Shown: positions 3,703 to 9,924 of the stretch, piece after piece | How positions within the stretch are numbered: position 1 is the stretch's first letter | Layout of the letters: each line of letters starts with the position of its first letter | Assembly: GCA_964415245.1 (NCBI GenBank) | Contig: CAYQAJ010000196.1 | Coordinates: forward strand, 1-9,924 | Reading direction: 5' to 3' | Length of the DNA: 9,924 bases | Source: CAYQAJ01 sp964415245 | GTDB taxonomy: Bacteria > Planctomycetota > Planctomycetia > Pirellulales > Pirellulaceae | The notes under the pieces: generated by a model | Databases searched by the model: none | Told to the model about the DNA's origin: nothing | Seen by the model: only the letters and a program-made list of their open reading frames with translations | Made by a program: the position numbers and the translations under genes

Positions 3703-6700
3703 ATGGCGCTCGACCTGTTTCACCCGCTGGTGCGTCGCTGGTTCGAGGGGCGGTTCTCGGCTCCCACCGATCCACAGGAGCGCGGCTGGCCGCTGATTGC
3801 CGCAGGCTGCAATACGCTTATTGCCGCTCCTACGGGTTCGGGCAAAACGCTGGCGGCGTTTCTGGTGTGTCTCGATCGGCTGGTTCGCGAGTTTTACGAT
3901 GGCCGGCTGGGCGAGGGCATCGAAGTCGTTTACGTCTCGCCGCTCAAAGCGCTCAGCAACGACATCGAGCGCAACCTGCAAGTGCCGCTGGCCGAGATTC
4001 GCGCTCTTGGCGAGGAGAGCGGGCTCGAACCGCCGCCGATTCGCGTGGCCCTGCGCACCGGCGATACGCCCGGCAGCCAGCGGCAGGCGATGCTGCGGCG
4101 TCCACCGCACTTGTTGGTGACGACGCCGGAGTCGCTCTACCTGCTGCTCACCAGCGAGCGGAGTCGGGCGCTGCTGGGCGGCGTGAAGACAGTCATCGTC
4201 GACGAGATTCACGCGCTGGCCCGGGACAAACGCGGCTCGCATCTGTCGCTGTCGCTCGAACGGCTGGAAGCGCTTTGCGACCGGCCGCCGACGCGGATCG
4301 GGCTTTCGGCCACGCAGAAGCCGGTCGATGAGATTGCGCGGTTTCTGGTGGGAGTGGGCGACGGGGCCGGTTCCGATCGCGAGGTAAGTGGTGGCAACGG
4401 TCACGCGACGACGAGCTTATCCGAAAACCGTCCCGGAAATGGGGACAGGCACATTTTGCTCCGCCGGACCCTTTCAACTCAGCACAGCGACCAGCCGGCT
4501 CCGCAAAATGAGCCAGTCCCCGACGGGTTTCGGACAAGCTCTCATGGCGAACACGCTTCCGCCCGACGATGCGAAATCATCGACGCTGGCCACGTCCGCT
4601 CGCTCGATTTGGCGGTAGAAGTTCCGCCGAGCGAGCTGGCGGCCGTGTGCTCGCACGAACAGTGGGACGAAGTGTACGCCCGACTGTGCGAGCTGATCGG
4701 CGCCCATCGCAGCACGCTGGTGTTCGTGAACACGCGGCGGTTGGCGGAGCGGGTGTCGCACCGACTGGCCGAGCTGTTGGGCGAAGATGCGGTGGCCAGC
4801 CACCACGGCAGCTTGTCGCGCAGCATTCGCCTGTCGGCCGAGCAGCGGCTTAAAGCGGGCCGGCTCAAGGCAATCGTGGCCACCGCATCGCTCGAACTAG
4901 GCATCGACGTGGGCTACATCGACCTGGTTTGCCAGATCGGCTCGCCGCGCTCGATCGCCACGTTCTTGCAGCGGGTGGGCCGATCGGGGCACACGCTGGG
5001 GGCGACCTCCAAAGGGCGGCTCTTCCCGCTGACGCGCGACGAGCTGCTGGAGTGCCTCGCGCTGGTGCGGGCGGTGCGCCGCGGCGACCTCGATCGCATC
5101 GAGATTCCCCGTCAGCCGCTCGATATTCTGGCCCAGCAGATTGTGGCCGAAGCGGCGTGCCAGGAGTGGGATGAATCGGCGCTGTACGCGCTGGTCAAGC
5201 GAGCGTGGCCGTATCGCGATCTGTCGCGCGACGATTTCGAGGCGGTCGTGCGCACCGTGAGCGAGGGGATCACGCCTGGCTCGCGACGCGGGGCGCACGT
5301 GCATCGCGACCGAATCGGCGGCAAGCTGCGCGGAAGGCGGGGAGCGCGGCTGGCGGCGATCACCTCGGGCGGCGCGATTCCCGAGGTGGCTGAGTTCCGA
5401 GTGGTGACGGCCGAGGAGGGGACGTACGTCGGCAGTGTCGACGAGGATTTCGCCGTCGAGAGCATGGCGGGTGACGTGTTCCTGCTGGGCAACACTTCGT
5501 GGCGGATTCGCTATGTGCGCGAGGGCCAGGTGGTGGTGAGCGATGCGCATGGGGCGCCGCCGACCATTCCGTTCTGGCTGGGTGAGGGGCTGGGACGGAC
5601 GGTGGAGCTGTCGGGCGAGGTTTCGAGGCTCCGGGAGGAATTGGCCGGGGAACTGGCTGGCGACATAGACGGAGGGAACGAGCGCCTGTTGCAATGCCGG
5701 CCGGAGAAGGGGACAGGCACCCTTTGCGACGCGGCTACCGAAACGCATATGGATTCCGTAGCGGCGTCGCAAAGTGAGCCCGTCCCCAACAAGGGTCCCG
5801 CTCGGGCTGCTAAGCGACTTGTCGACGAGTGCGGCGCCGACCAATGGGCCGCCGAACAGGCCGTTCGCTACGTTGCGCTGCAGCTCGCCGCGGCCGAAAT
5901 GGTCCCCACGCACGAGAAGATTCTGTTCGAGCGGTTTTTCGACGAATCGGGGGGCATGCAGCTTGTCATTCATGCGCCGCTGGGTTCGCGAATCAACCGG
6001 GCGTGGGGGCTCGCGCTGCGCAAGCGGTTCTGCCGCAGCTTCGACTTCGAGCTGCAGGCCGCGGCGACCGACAACGGCATCGTGCTCTCGATCGGGCCGC
6101 AGCACAGCTTTCCCATCGACCGCCTGTTCCGCATGCTCCGCACGGACAACGCCCGTTACCTGCTCGAACAGGCCGTGCTGGCGGTTCCCATGTTTCAGGT
6201 TCGCTGGCGGTGGAACGTAACGCGGGCCCTGGGCGTGCTGCGACGCGAGCGCGGCGCGAAGGTGCCGTTCTACTTGCAGCGGTTTCGGGCCGACGACTTG
6301 CTGGCGGCCGTGTTTCCCGAGACGGTGGGTTGCCTCGAAAACCACAGCGGCGATATTCAGATTCCCGACCATCCGCTGGTGCGGCAGACGATGCACGACT
6401 GCCTGCACGAGGCGATGGACGTCGACCGCTGGCTGGCGCTCGTGGCGAAAATCGAATTGGGCGAGGTCGAGCTGGTGGGGCGCGACAGTTGCGAGCCTTC
6501 GCCGTTCTCGCACGAGCTGATCAACGCCAACCCGTACGCATTTCTCGACGACGCCCCGCTTGAGGAGCGCCGCACGCGGGCGGTTTCGGTGCGGCGGTCG
6601 CTATCGCCGGCGGAGCTGCGCGAACTGGGCAAGCTCGATCCCGACGCGATCGCCCAGGTGCGGCAACAGGCTTGGCCGTTGGTGCGCGATGCCCATGAGC

Positions 6701-8679
6701 TGCACGATGCGCTCACGAGCCTGGTGGTGCTGCGCGACGACGAGAGCGCGCCGTGGCGGACTTGGCTGGATGAGTTGACCGCGAATGGTCGTGCTTCGCG
6801 ATTCGCGCTACCGGCCCGCAATGGAAATGCAGGCAATGGCGCTCGCCACGAAGCGCCAGAGGATTCGTACTGGTTCGCCGCGGAACACTGGCCGGTGATT
6901 CGCGCGGCATACGATGGCGCGATTGCCGATCCGCCGATTTTGTTGCCCGCGGAGCTTGATGCGCCGATCGAACGCGCGAAGGCATGGGTCGAACTGGTCC
7001 GCGGCCGGATGGCGCACGTGGGGCCGATTGGCACTTCACGGCTAGCGCGGCAGGTTTCACTCGATGGTGGCCAGGTGTCGTCGGCCCTCGAAGCGCTGGA
7101 AGGCGAGGGAGTGGTTCTGCGGGGCCAGTTCGTCGCGGAGAGCGATGAGGCGTCGGAGAATGCGCCGGACCAGCAATCGGCGGGAGACGGGGCTGAAACT
7201 CCTTCGCCGGCCGACGACGTGCAATGGTGCGATCGACGTTTGCTGGCCCGCATTCATCGACTCACGCTCGATGGATTGCGGCGGCGCATCCAGCCGGTCG
7301 AGCCGGCCGACTTCGTGCGGTTTCTGCTGGCGCATCATGGAATCGGGGTCGAAACAGTTCCCAGCGGACCGTTGCGGCTGAGGCAAACGATTGCCCAGCT
7401 TGAGGGGTTCGAGCTGCCGGCCGGTGCGTGGGAGCATCATGTGCTCGCGCCGCGGATCGACGATTATGACCCGCAGTGGCTCGATCAGCTCTTTCTGTCG
7501 GGCGAAGTGGTGTGGGGGCGGCTGCGTCCGCCGCGCCGCGACGAGAGCGACGGACCAAGCATGGCCATGCTCACCCGGACGGTGCCGATTTCACTATCGC
7601 TGCGCGACGATCTTCCGTGGCTGTTGCCGCCCGACCGCGCGGATGCCCGCGCCGCGAACACTTCGAACGGCGACGAGCGGGCTTTGCAATTGCGGGCCGG
7701 CGCGGCGCAAGTGCTCGAAGCGCTCGATCGCCGCGGTGCTCTGTTCTTTCAGGAGCTGGCTCGGGTGACCGGCCTTTTGCCCGGCCATTTGGAAGAGGCA
7801 CTCCGCGAATTGGCGGCGCTGGGCCTGGTGACTTCCGATGCGTTCGCGGCCATACGGGCAATTGTCGATCGGCGCCGCGACGTGCGCCGTCGCCGACCGG
7901 GAGCTCGCGTTCACGTGTCGGCCCGACCGATCGGCCGCTGGTCGCGGTTCCCGGGCGCCGTGGGCGACGGCGACATGGATGACGGTTCGCATGCCGGCGA
8001 TGGCTCACGCAATGGGAACGGCGCATCGAACGGCCGCAATCGCAACGGTTCGCAAAACTCCGTGCGGATCGAAAGCTGGTGCCGGCTGTTGCTCAGGCGG
8101 TACGGGGTGGTGTTCCGCGATCTCTTGGCTCGCGAGTCGGCGGCACCACCGTGGCACGAGTTGGTGTCGGTGCTCCGCCACATGGAGCTCCGCGGCGACG
8201 TGCGCGGCGGGCGCTTCGTTTCGAGAGTAGGCGGCGAGCAATATGCGGTCGAAGGCGTAGTCCAACAACTCCGCAACTTGCGCGACAGCGCCGAAGAGCG
8301 CGAAACCGCAAGCGTCGGCGACACCGCACTCGTTCCCGACAGCGCCGATCGGCGCGTCACCATCGTAGACAGAACTTCCACCGAACCCAGCGACACCGCT
8401 TGCGGTTTCGCGCTCCGGGACACGACCACCAGCGCCGCATCAAGCGACTGGGTCGTCCTCTCCGCCGCCGATCCCCTCAATCTCTCGGGCATCATCGACG
8501 AGGGACCGCGCGTCACCGCCACCCATCGCAACGCGCTGATTCTGTGCGGCGGCCGCTGCGTGGCCTCCCGCCAGGCGGGCCGAATCGACTTCCATGAGCC
8601 GCTGCCCCCCGAGACGGAGGCCGAAATGCGCCGGGCGTTGCAACTCGGCCGGCGAGCGACATCCACCGTGCCGGAATAG
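3703..8679 (+). CDS. lhr: Lhr-type large ATP-dependent helicase with repeat-derived insertions
   Basis: Encodes about 1658 residues, longer than the roughly 1500 usual for full-length Lhr. Superfamily 2 motifs, numbered from ATG 3703: Gln25 in PTDPQ (Q motif), APTGSGKT 42-49 (motif I), DEIH 167-170 (II), LSAT 201-204 (III), STLVFVNTRR 337-346 (IV), TASLELGID 394-402 (V) and QRVGRSGH 423-430 (VI). The Lhr-specific DEAD/H-associated region follows (about 547-960, with FFDESGGMQLVIHAP and INRAWGLALRKRFCRSF). The long C-terminal part (about 963-1658) carries CDRRLLARIHR, LLRRYGVVFRDLL and DPLNLSGII. Lhr proteins are 3'-5' ATP-driven translocases that unwind RNA:DNA hybrids and act in DNA repair; in E. 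coli the C-terminal region has glycosylase activity. Inverted-repeat DNA is translated within it at about 237-280, 669-695 and 1532-1571, always between conserved blocks. An upstream ATG at 3694 is also possible. The PIN gene follows after 21 bases. Confidence 0.95.
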   Translation: MALDLFHPLVRRWFEGRFSAPTDPQERGWPLIAAGCNTLIAAPTGSGKTLAAFLVCLDRLVREFYDGRLGEGIEVVYVSPLKALSNDIERNLQVPLAEIRALGEESGLEPPPIRVALRTGDTPGSQRQAMLRRPPHLLVTTPESLYLLLTSERSRALLGGVKTVIVDEIHALARDKRGSHLSLSLERLEALCDRPPTRIGLSATQKPVDEIARFLVGVGDGAGSDREVSGGNGHATTSLSENRPGNGDRHILLRRTLSTQHSDQPAPQNEPVPDGFRTSSHGEHASARRCEIIDAGHVRSLDLAVEVPPSELAAVCSHEQWDEVYARLCELIGAHRSTLVFVNTRRLAERVSHRLAELLGEDAVASHHGSLSRSIRLSAEQRLKAGRLKAIVATASLELGIDVGYIDLVCQIGSPRSIATFLQRVGRSGHTLGATSKGRLFPLTRDELLECLALVRAVRRGDLDRIEIPRQPLDILAQQIVAEAACQEWDESALYALVKRAWPYRDLSRDDFEAVVRTVSEGITPGSRRGAHVHRDRIGGKLRGRRGARLAAITSGGAIPEVAEFRVVTAEEGTYVGSVDEDFAVESMAGDVFLLGNTSWRIRYVREGQVVVSDAHGAPPTIPFWLGEGLGRTVELSGEVSRLREELAGELAGDIDGGNERLLQCRPEKGTGTLCDAATETHMDSVAASQSEPVPNKGPARAAKRLVDECGADQWAAEQAVRYVALQLAAAEMVPTHEKILFERFFDESGGMQLVIHAPLGSRINRAWGLALRKRFCRSFDFELQAAATDNGIVLSIGPQHSFPIDRLFRMLRTDNARYLLEQAVLAVPMFQVRWRWNVTRALGVLRRERGAKVPFYLQRFRADDLLAAVFPETVGCLENHSGDIQIPDHPLVRQTMHDCLHEAMDVDRWLALVAKIELGEVELVGRDSCEPSPFSHELINANPYAFLDDAPLEERRTRAVSVRRSLSPAELRELGKLDPDAIAQVRQQAWPLVRDAHELHDALTSLVVLRDDESAPWRTWLDELTANGRASRFALPARNGNAGNGARHEAPEDSYWFAAEHWPVIRAAYDGAIADPPILLPAELDAPIERAKAWVELVRGRMAHVGPIGTSRLARQVSLDGGQVSSALEALEGEGVVLRGQFVAESDEASENAPDQQSAGDGAETPSPADDVQWCDRRLLARIHRLTLDGLRRRIQPVEPADFVRFLLAHHGIGVETVPSGPLRLRQTIAQLEGFELPAGAWEHHVLAPRIDDYDPQWLDQLFLSGEVVWGRLRPPRRDESDGPSMAMLTRTVPISLSLRDDLPWLLPPDRADARAANTSNGDERALQLRAGAAQVLEALDRRGALFFQELARVTGLLPGHLEEALRELAALGLVTSDAFAAIRAIVDRRRDVRRRRPGARVHVSARPIGRWSRFPGAVGDGDMDDGSHAGDGSRNGNGASNGRNRNGSQNSVRIESWCRLLLRRYGVVFRDLLARESAAPPWHELVSVLRHMELRGDVRGGRFVSRVGGEQYAVEGVVQQLRNLRDSAEERETASVGDTALVPDSADRRVTIVDRTSTEPSDTACGFALRDTTTSAASSDWVVLSAADPLNLSGIIDEGPRVTATHRNALILCGGRCVASRQAGRIDFHEPLPPETEAEMRRALQLGRRATSTVPE
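4413..4541. repeat. REP-like inverted-repeat element, copy 2, inside lhr
   Basis: A 129-bp element (43 codons) with outer arms GAGCTTATCCGAAAACCGTC (4413-4432) and GACGGGTTTCGGACAAGCTC (4522-4541), complementary at 18 of 20 positions. The inner core is GGGGACAGGCACATTTTGC and GCAAAATGAGCCAGTCCCC. It is read through in the lhr frame as about residues 237-280, rich in Ser, Pro, Asn, Gln and Arg and probably a disordered loop. It sits between motif III of the first RecA domain and the conserved IIDAGHVRSLDLAVEVP segment, where family members normally have only a short linker. Confidence 0.85.
5709..5787. repeat. REP-like inverted-repeat element, copy 3 (core only), inside lhr
   Basis: The core runs from GGGGACAGGCACCCTTTGC (5709) to GCAAAGTGAGCCCGTCCCC (ending 5787); the stem extends inward through GACGC/GCGTC and is complementary except at three positions. 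A further imperfect stem, GCTACCGAA with TTCCGTAGC, extends the hairpin towards its tip. Outer arms like those of copies 1 and 2 are not recognisable, so the ends may have decayed. It is translated as about residues 669-695 of Lhr, between the LSGEVSRLREELA helix and the AAKRLVDECGADQWAAEQAV helix. Confidence 0.75.
8296..8415. repeat. Second type of inverted-repeat element inside lhr, perfect 19-bp arms
   Basis: GAGCGCGAAACCGCAAGCG (8296-8314) and CGCTTGCGGTTTCGCGCTC (8397-8415) are exact reverse complements. The element spans 120 bp and falls exactly on codons 1532-1571 of lhr. Inside are the perfect palindrome GCGCCGATCGGCGC (8342-8355) and the direct repeat GCGACACCGC (8318-8327 and 8390-8399). 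It shares no core with the GGGGACAGGCAC family. The encoded segment, from ERETASVGD to FALRD, is a low-complexity linker placed just before the conserved VVLSAADPLNLSGII block. Arm complementarity is certain; mobility is inferred. Confidence 0.8.
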
Positions 8680-8700
8680 CCGAAAACTGGCGATCGAGAT

Positions 8701-9171
8701 ATGGAATCCGTGTACCTCGAAACGACTTTCATCAGCTACCTCGTCGCTCGCCCCAGTGGCGACTTGCTGGTCGCCGCCCATCAAAAGACGACGCAGGACT
8801 GGTGGACGACGCGCCGCGACCAGTTCACTTGCTATATGTCTCAAACCGTGATCGACGAGGCGTCGGCGGGCGATCCGAGCGAAGCGCAGAAAAGACTCGC
8901 AGTCCTCGCGACGCTGTCGGCCCTTGACGTGGCGCCCGAGGCCGGAGGACTCGCTCAAGCGATTCTCGCCAGCGGTGTGTTGCCGCCGCATGCGGCCCGC
9001 GACGCCTTGCACGTAGCTGTGGCTGCCATCCACGCCGTCGATTACCTTCTCACTTGGAACTGCAAGCACTTGGCCAACGCCCAGATCATGCGGAGAATAG
9101 AGTCAGTATGTCAGGCGCAAGGGCATCGGACGCCGATCATTTGCACGCCCGAAGAGCTCATGGGAGGATAG
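8701..9171 (+). CDS. PIN-domain ribonuclease (VapC-like toxin)
   Basis: Encodes 156 residues of the PIN nuclease fold. VYLETTFISYL (4-14) is the first conserved strand; Glu7 replaces the more usual Asp, as is common in the 'YLETS/T' subfamily. Glu53 in TVIDEAS, Asp101 in ARDALHVAVAA and the TWNCKHLAN motif (118-126) supply the remaining metal-site residues. The ending IICTPEELMGG is typical of this subfamily. Such enzymes cut RNA with Mg2+ or Mn2+ and usually act as toxins held by a small partner. The partner is most likely the next gene, whose Shine-Dalgarno sequence overlaps this stop codon. The start follows lhr by 21 bases with only a weak ribosome site (GAG at 8696-8698), so it may be transcribed with lhr. 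Catalytic residues look intact; the RNA target is unknown. Confidence 0.88.
   Translation: MESVYLETTFISYLVARPSGDLLVAAHQKTTQDWWTTRRDQFTCYMSQTVIDEASAGDPSEAQKRLAVLATLSALDVAPEAGGLAQAILASGVLPPHAARDALHVAVAAIHAVDYLLTWNCKHLANAQIMRRIESVCQAQGHRTPIICTPEELMGG
9162..9168 (+). promoter_or_regulatory. Shine-Dalgarno GGGAGGA for the small gene at 9176
   Basis: GGGAGGA lies within the last codons of the PIN gene, 7 bases before the ATG at 9176. The PIN stop (9169-9171) falls in the spacer, so ribosomes finishing the toxin can re-initiate on the partner: translational coupling is likely. Confidence 0.75.
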
Positions 9172-9175
9172 ATCG

Positions 9176-9409
9176 ATGTGGGAAGACCCAATTGTCGCGG
9201 AGGTACATCGCACTCGGCGCGAACTCGCCGAGAAGTTCCACTTTGACGTCAACGCGATCGTGGCGGATATTCGCCAACGGCAAGCCGCGCTAGGCCCACG
9301 CCTCGTATATCTCGCCAAACGCGCCGAACCAGGCGCTGCACCTGACCGTGGCGGAACGAACGGTTCCGTAGCCTCGCCACCACAGCAGCCGCCGCGGCAG
9401 GTGAGCTAG
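9176..9409 (+). CDS. Probable antitoxin partner of the PIN-domain protein
   Basis: Encodes 77 residues. The first 45 (MWEDPIVAEVHRTRRELAEK, then FHFDVNAIVADIRQRQAALG and PRLVYL) match a small-protein pattern I recall next to PIN-domain genes in planctomycetes and cyanobacteria: 'MW-DPIV-E-R--RE--A--F--D--AI--D-R-RQ'. It looks largely helical and could wrap around the toxin, as antitoxins do. The remaining tail is Pro/Gly/Gln-rich and probably disordered. No DNA-binding fold is obvious, so autoregulation cannot be assumed. Four bases separate it from the PIN stop, with a strong Shine-Dalgarno sequence, so the pair is one operon with the toxin gene first. The pairing is solid from layout; the antitoxin role is inferred. 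Confidence 0.72.
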   Translation: MWEDPIVAEVHRTRRELAEKFHFDVNAIVADIRQRQAALGPRLVYLAKRAEPGAAPDRGGTNGSVASPPQQPPRQVS

Positions 9410-9494
9410 TGCATTACGTCGCGCTCGTGGCTTATCTGACGATTCAAGTGGTTAGGTGGTGTAATTTGCTTGCCCGACATTCTTTCGCCGGCGC

Positions 9495-9523
9495 TTCAGT
9501 CCGCCAATTGCGGCTGCTACGAT
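9495..9523 (+). promoter_or_regulatory. Weak promoter candidate in the 9410-9634 spacer
   Basis: TACGAT (9518-9523, four of six to TATAAT) has a poor -35 match, TTCAGT (9495-9500), 17 bases upstream. It is correctly oriented for the secreted gene at 9635 and would give a leader of about 105 bases. The 225-base spacer holds no gene and no convincing terminator for the PIN operon. Confidence 0.25.
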
Positions 9524-9545
9524 AGAGACTCGAATCGGCCGCGCT

Positions 9546-9567
9546 ATTGCGTGCAAGGACGCGCAAT
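9546..9567 (+). other. Leader hairpin ATTGCGTG...CGCGCAAT
   Basis: An 8-bp stem (one G-T wobble) with loop CAAGGA lies in the probable leader of the secreted gene at 9635. No riboswitch class is recognised. It could be a simple structural element or chance. Confidence 0.3.
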
Positions 9568-9619
9568 CGCCGAAGGCAGTCGGTTCGATTCGTTCGATCG
9601 CAGGCGATCCACTCTGTTC

Positions 9620-9625
9620 GGGGAG
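9620..9625 (+). promoter_or_regulatory. Shine-Dalgarno GGGGAG that selects ATG 9635
   Basis: GGGGAG lies 9 bases before ATG 9635. The nearby ATG at 9630 is only 4 bases away and in another frame, so 9635 is the start. Confidence 0.65.
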
Positions 9626-9634
9626 ATTCATGCC

Positions 9635-9924
9635 ATGCAGGCGAAACGAAACGTGCGTGTAGCGTTGTTTGCGATAAAGTTCCAGGCGCTGGCGTGCATC
9701 GCGGTAATGTGCATGGCATTCACGGCTACGACGCACGCCGCCGACGGCAACCGGCTGACCTATCTCGATGCGCCGCTCGATCCGTATTACGTGGGGCTCG
9801 ACTTTCCCAAGCTCACCACGCCGCAGTGGGTAGGCGAGGAGGGAGTCGAGGCGGTGGTCGTGCTGGCCATCGACGACATGCGCGATCCGGCCCGGTACGA
9901 GGCGTTTCTGCGCCCGATTCTGGA
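9635..9924 (+). CDS. Secreted polysaccharide-deacetylase-like protein, 5' part only
   Basis: The frame is open from 9635 to the window end (96 full codons). Residues 1-36 form a signal peptide: basic MQAKRNVR start, hydrophobic ALACIAVMCMAFTAT (18-32), and likely cleavage around THAA before DGNR, so the product is exported. The mature start LTYLDAPLDPYY, DFPKLTTPQWVGEEGVEAVV and LAIDDMRDPARYEAFLRPIL resembles long planctomycete proteins annotated as polysaccharide deacetylases. The Asp pair in AIDDMRD (80-81) fits motif 1 of the NodB fold, where an aspartate serves as the base and another binds the metal. The rest of the catalytic domain lies outside the window, so activity cannot be confirmed. 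It has its own good Shine-Dalgarno sequence and a 225-base spacer, and is probably independent of the PIN operon. Confidence 0.8.
   Translation, partial: MQAKRNVRVALFAIKFQALACIAVMCMAFTATTHAADGNRLTYLDAPLDPYYVGLDFPKLTTPQWVGEEGVEAVVVLAIDDMRDPARYEAFLRPIL

Noticed and set aside
3529..4404. Minus-strand open frame across the lhr start and the inverted repeat
   Set aside because: It is antisense to the helicase motifs, shows no recognisable domain, and runs through the hairpin element.
3587..5787. CRISPR array
   Set aside because: The three repeated units are palindromic, widely and unevenly spaced, vary in their arms, and two lie in coding sequence. There are no short regular spacers.
4897..6513. 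Long open frame on the minus strand opposite lhr (538 codons)
   Set aside because: It lies wholly antisense to the conserved helicase domains. Its translation is rich in Arg, His and Pro without family motifs, as expected for the reverse of GC-rich coding DNA.
7911..8732. Minus-strand open frame opposite the lhr C-terminus
   Set aside because: Ser/Arg-rich shadow of the conserved Lhr C-terminal coding frame, with no motifs.

Overview
The window looks like a chromosomal segment from a planctomycete, probably of the Pirellulales type. This is inference from composition and gene families. The DNA is GC-rich. It carries a secreted DUF1080 protein, a DUF3467 protein, a very long Lhr-type helicase, and the secreted start of what looks like a planctomycete polysaccharide-deacetylase-type protein. 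The gaps between genes hold short palindromes and degraded G-rich repeats that I recall as common in such genomes. No rRNA, tRNA, CRISPR array or transposase gene was seen.

Layout. Positions 1-448 are mostly non-coding. A leftward promoter candidate (90-118) may serve a gene that leaves the window at its left end, and a rightward promoter candidate (332-360) precedes a small conserved protein (449-694) and a class I methyltransferase (732-1394). Next is a type II toxin-antitoxin pair, an addiction-module antitoxin (1558-1809) overlapping a ParE/RelE toxin (1796-2086). A DUF3467 gene follows (2171-2569) and converges on a secreted DUF1080 gene (2716-3465, minus strand), with two hairpins between their stop codons. 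The DUF1080 gene diverges from a giant lhr helicase gene (3703-8679). Behind lhr lies a two-gene PIN-domain cassette (8701-9171 and 9176-9409), and the window ends inside a secreted deacetylase-like gene (9635 onward).

The most notable structure is a set of inverted-repeat elements in and beside lhr. Three belong to one family with the core GGGGACAGGCAC...GAGCC(A/C)GTCCCC. One sits immediately upstream of the start codon (3587-3679). Two lie inside the coding sequence (4413-4541 and 5709-5787) and are translated without breaking the frame. A fourth, unrelated element (8296-8415) has perfect 19-bp arms, is exactly 40 codons long, and lies in a C-terminal linker of the same protein. Arms differ between copies with compensating changes on the two sides, which points to selection on, or replication through, a hairpin. 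All three internal elements fall between conserved blocks of the helicase, so the protein appears to have absorbed mobile palindromes as extra surface loops.

Functionally the window is a mixture: genome maintenance (Lhr), two toxin-antitoxin-like cassettes, probable carbohydrate-related secreted proteins, and small proteins of unknown role. Nothing suggests one pathway or one long operon.
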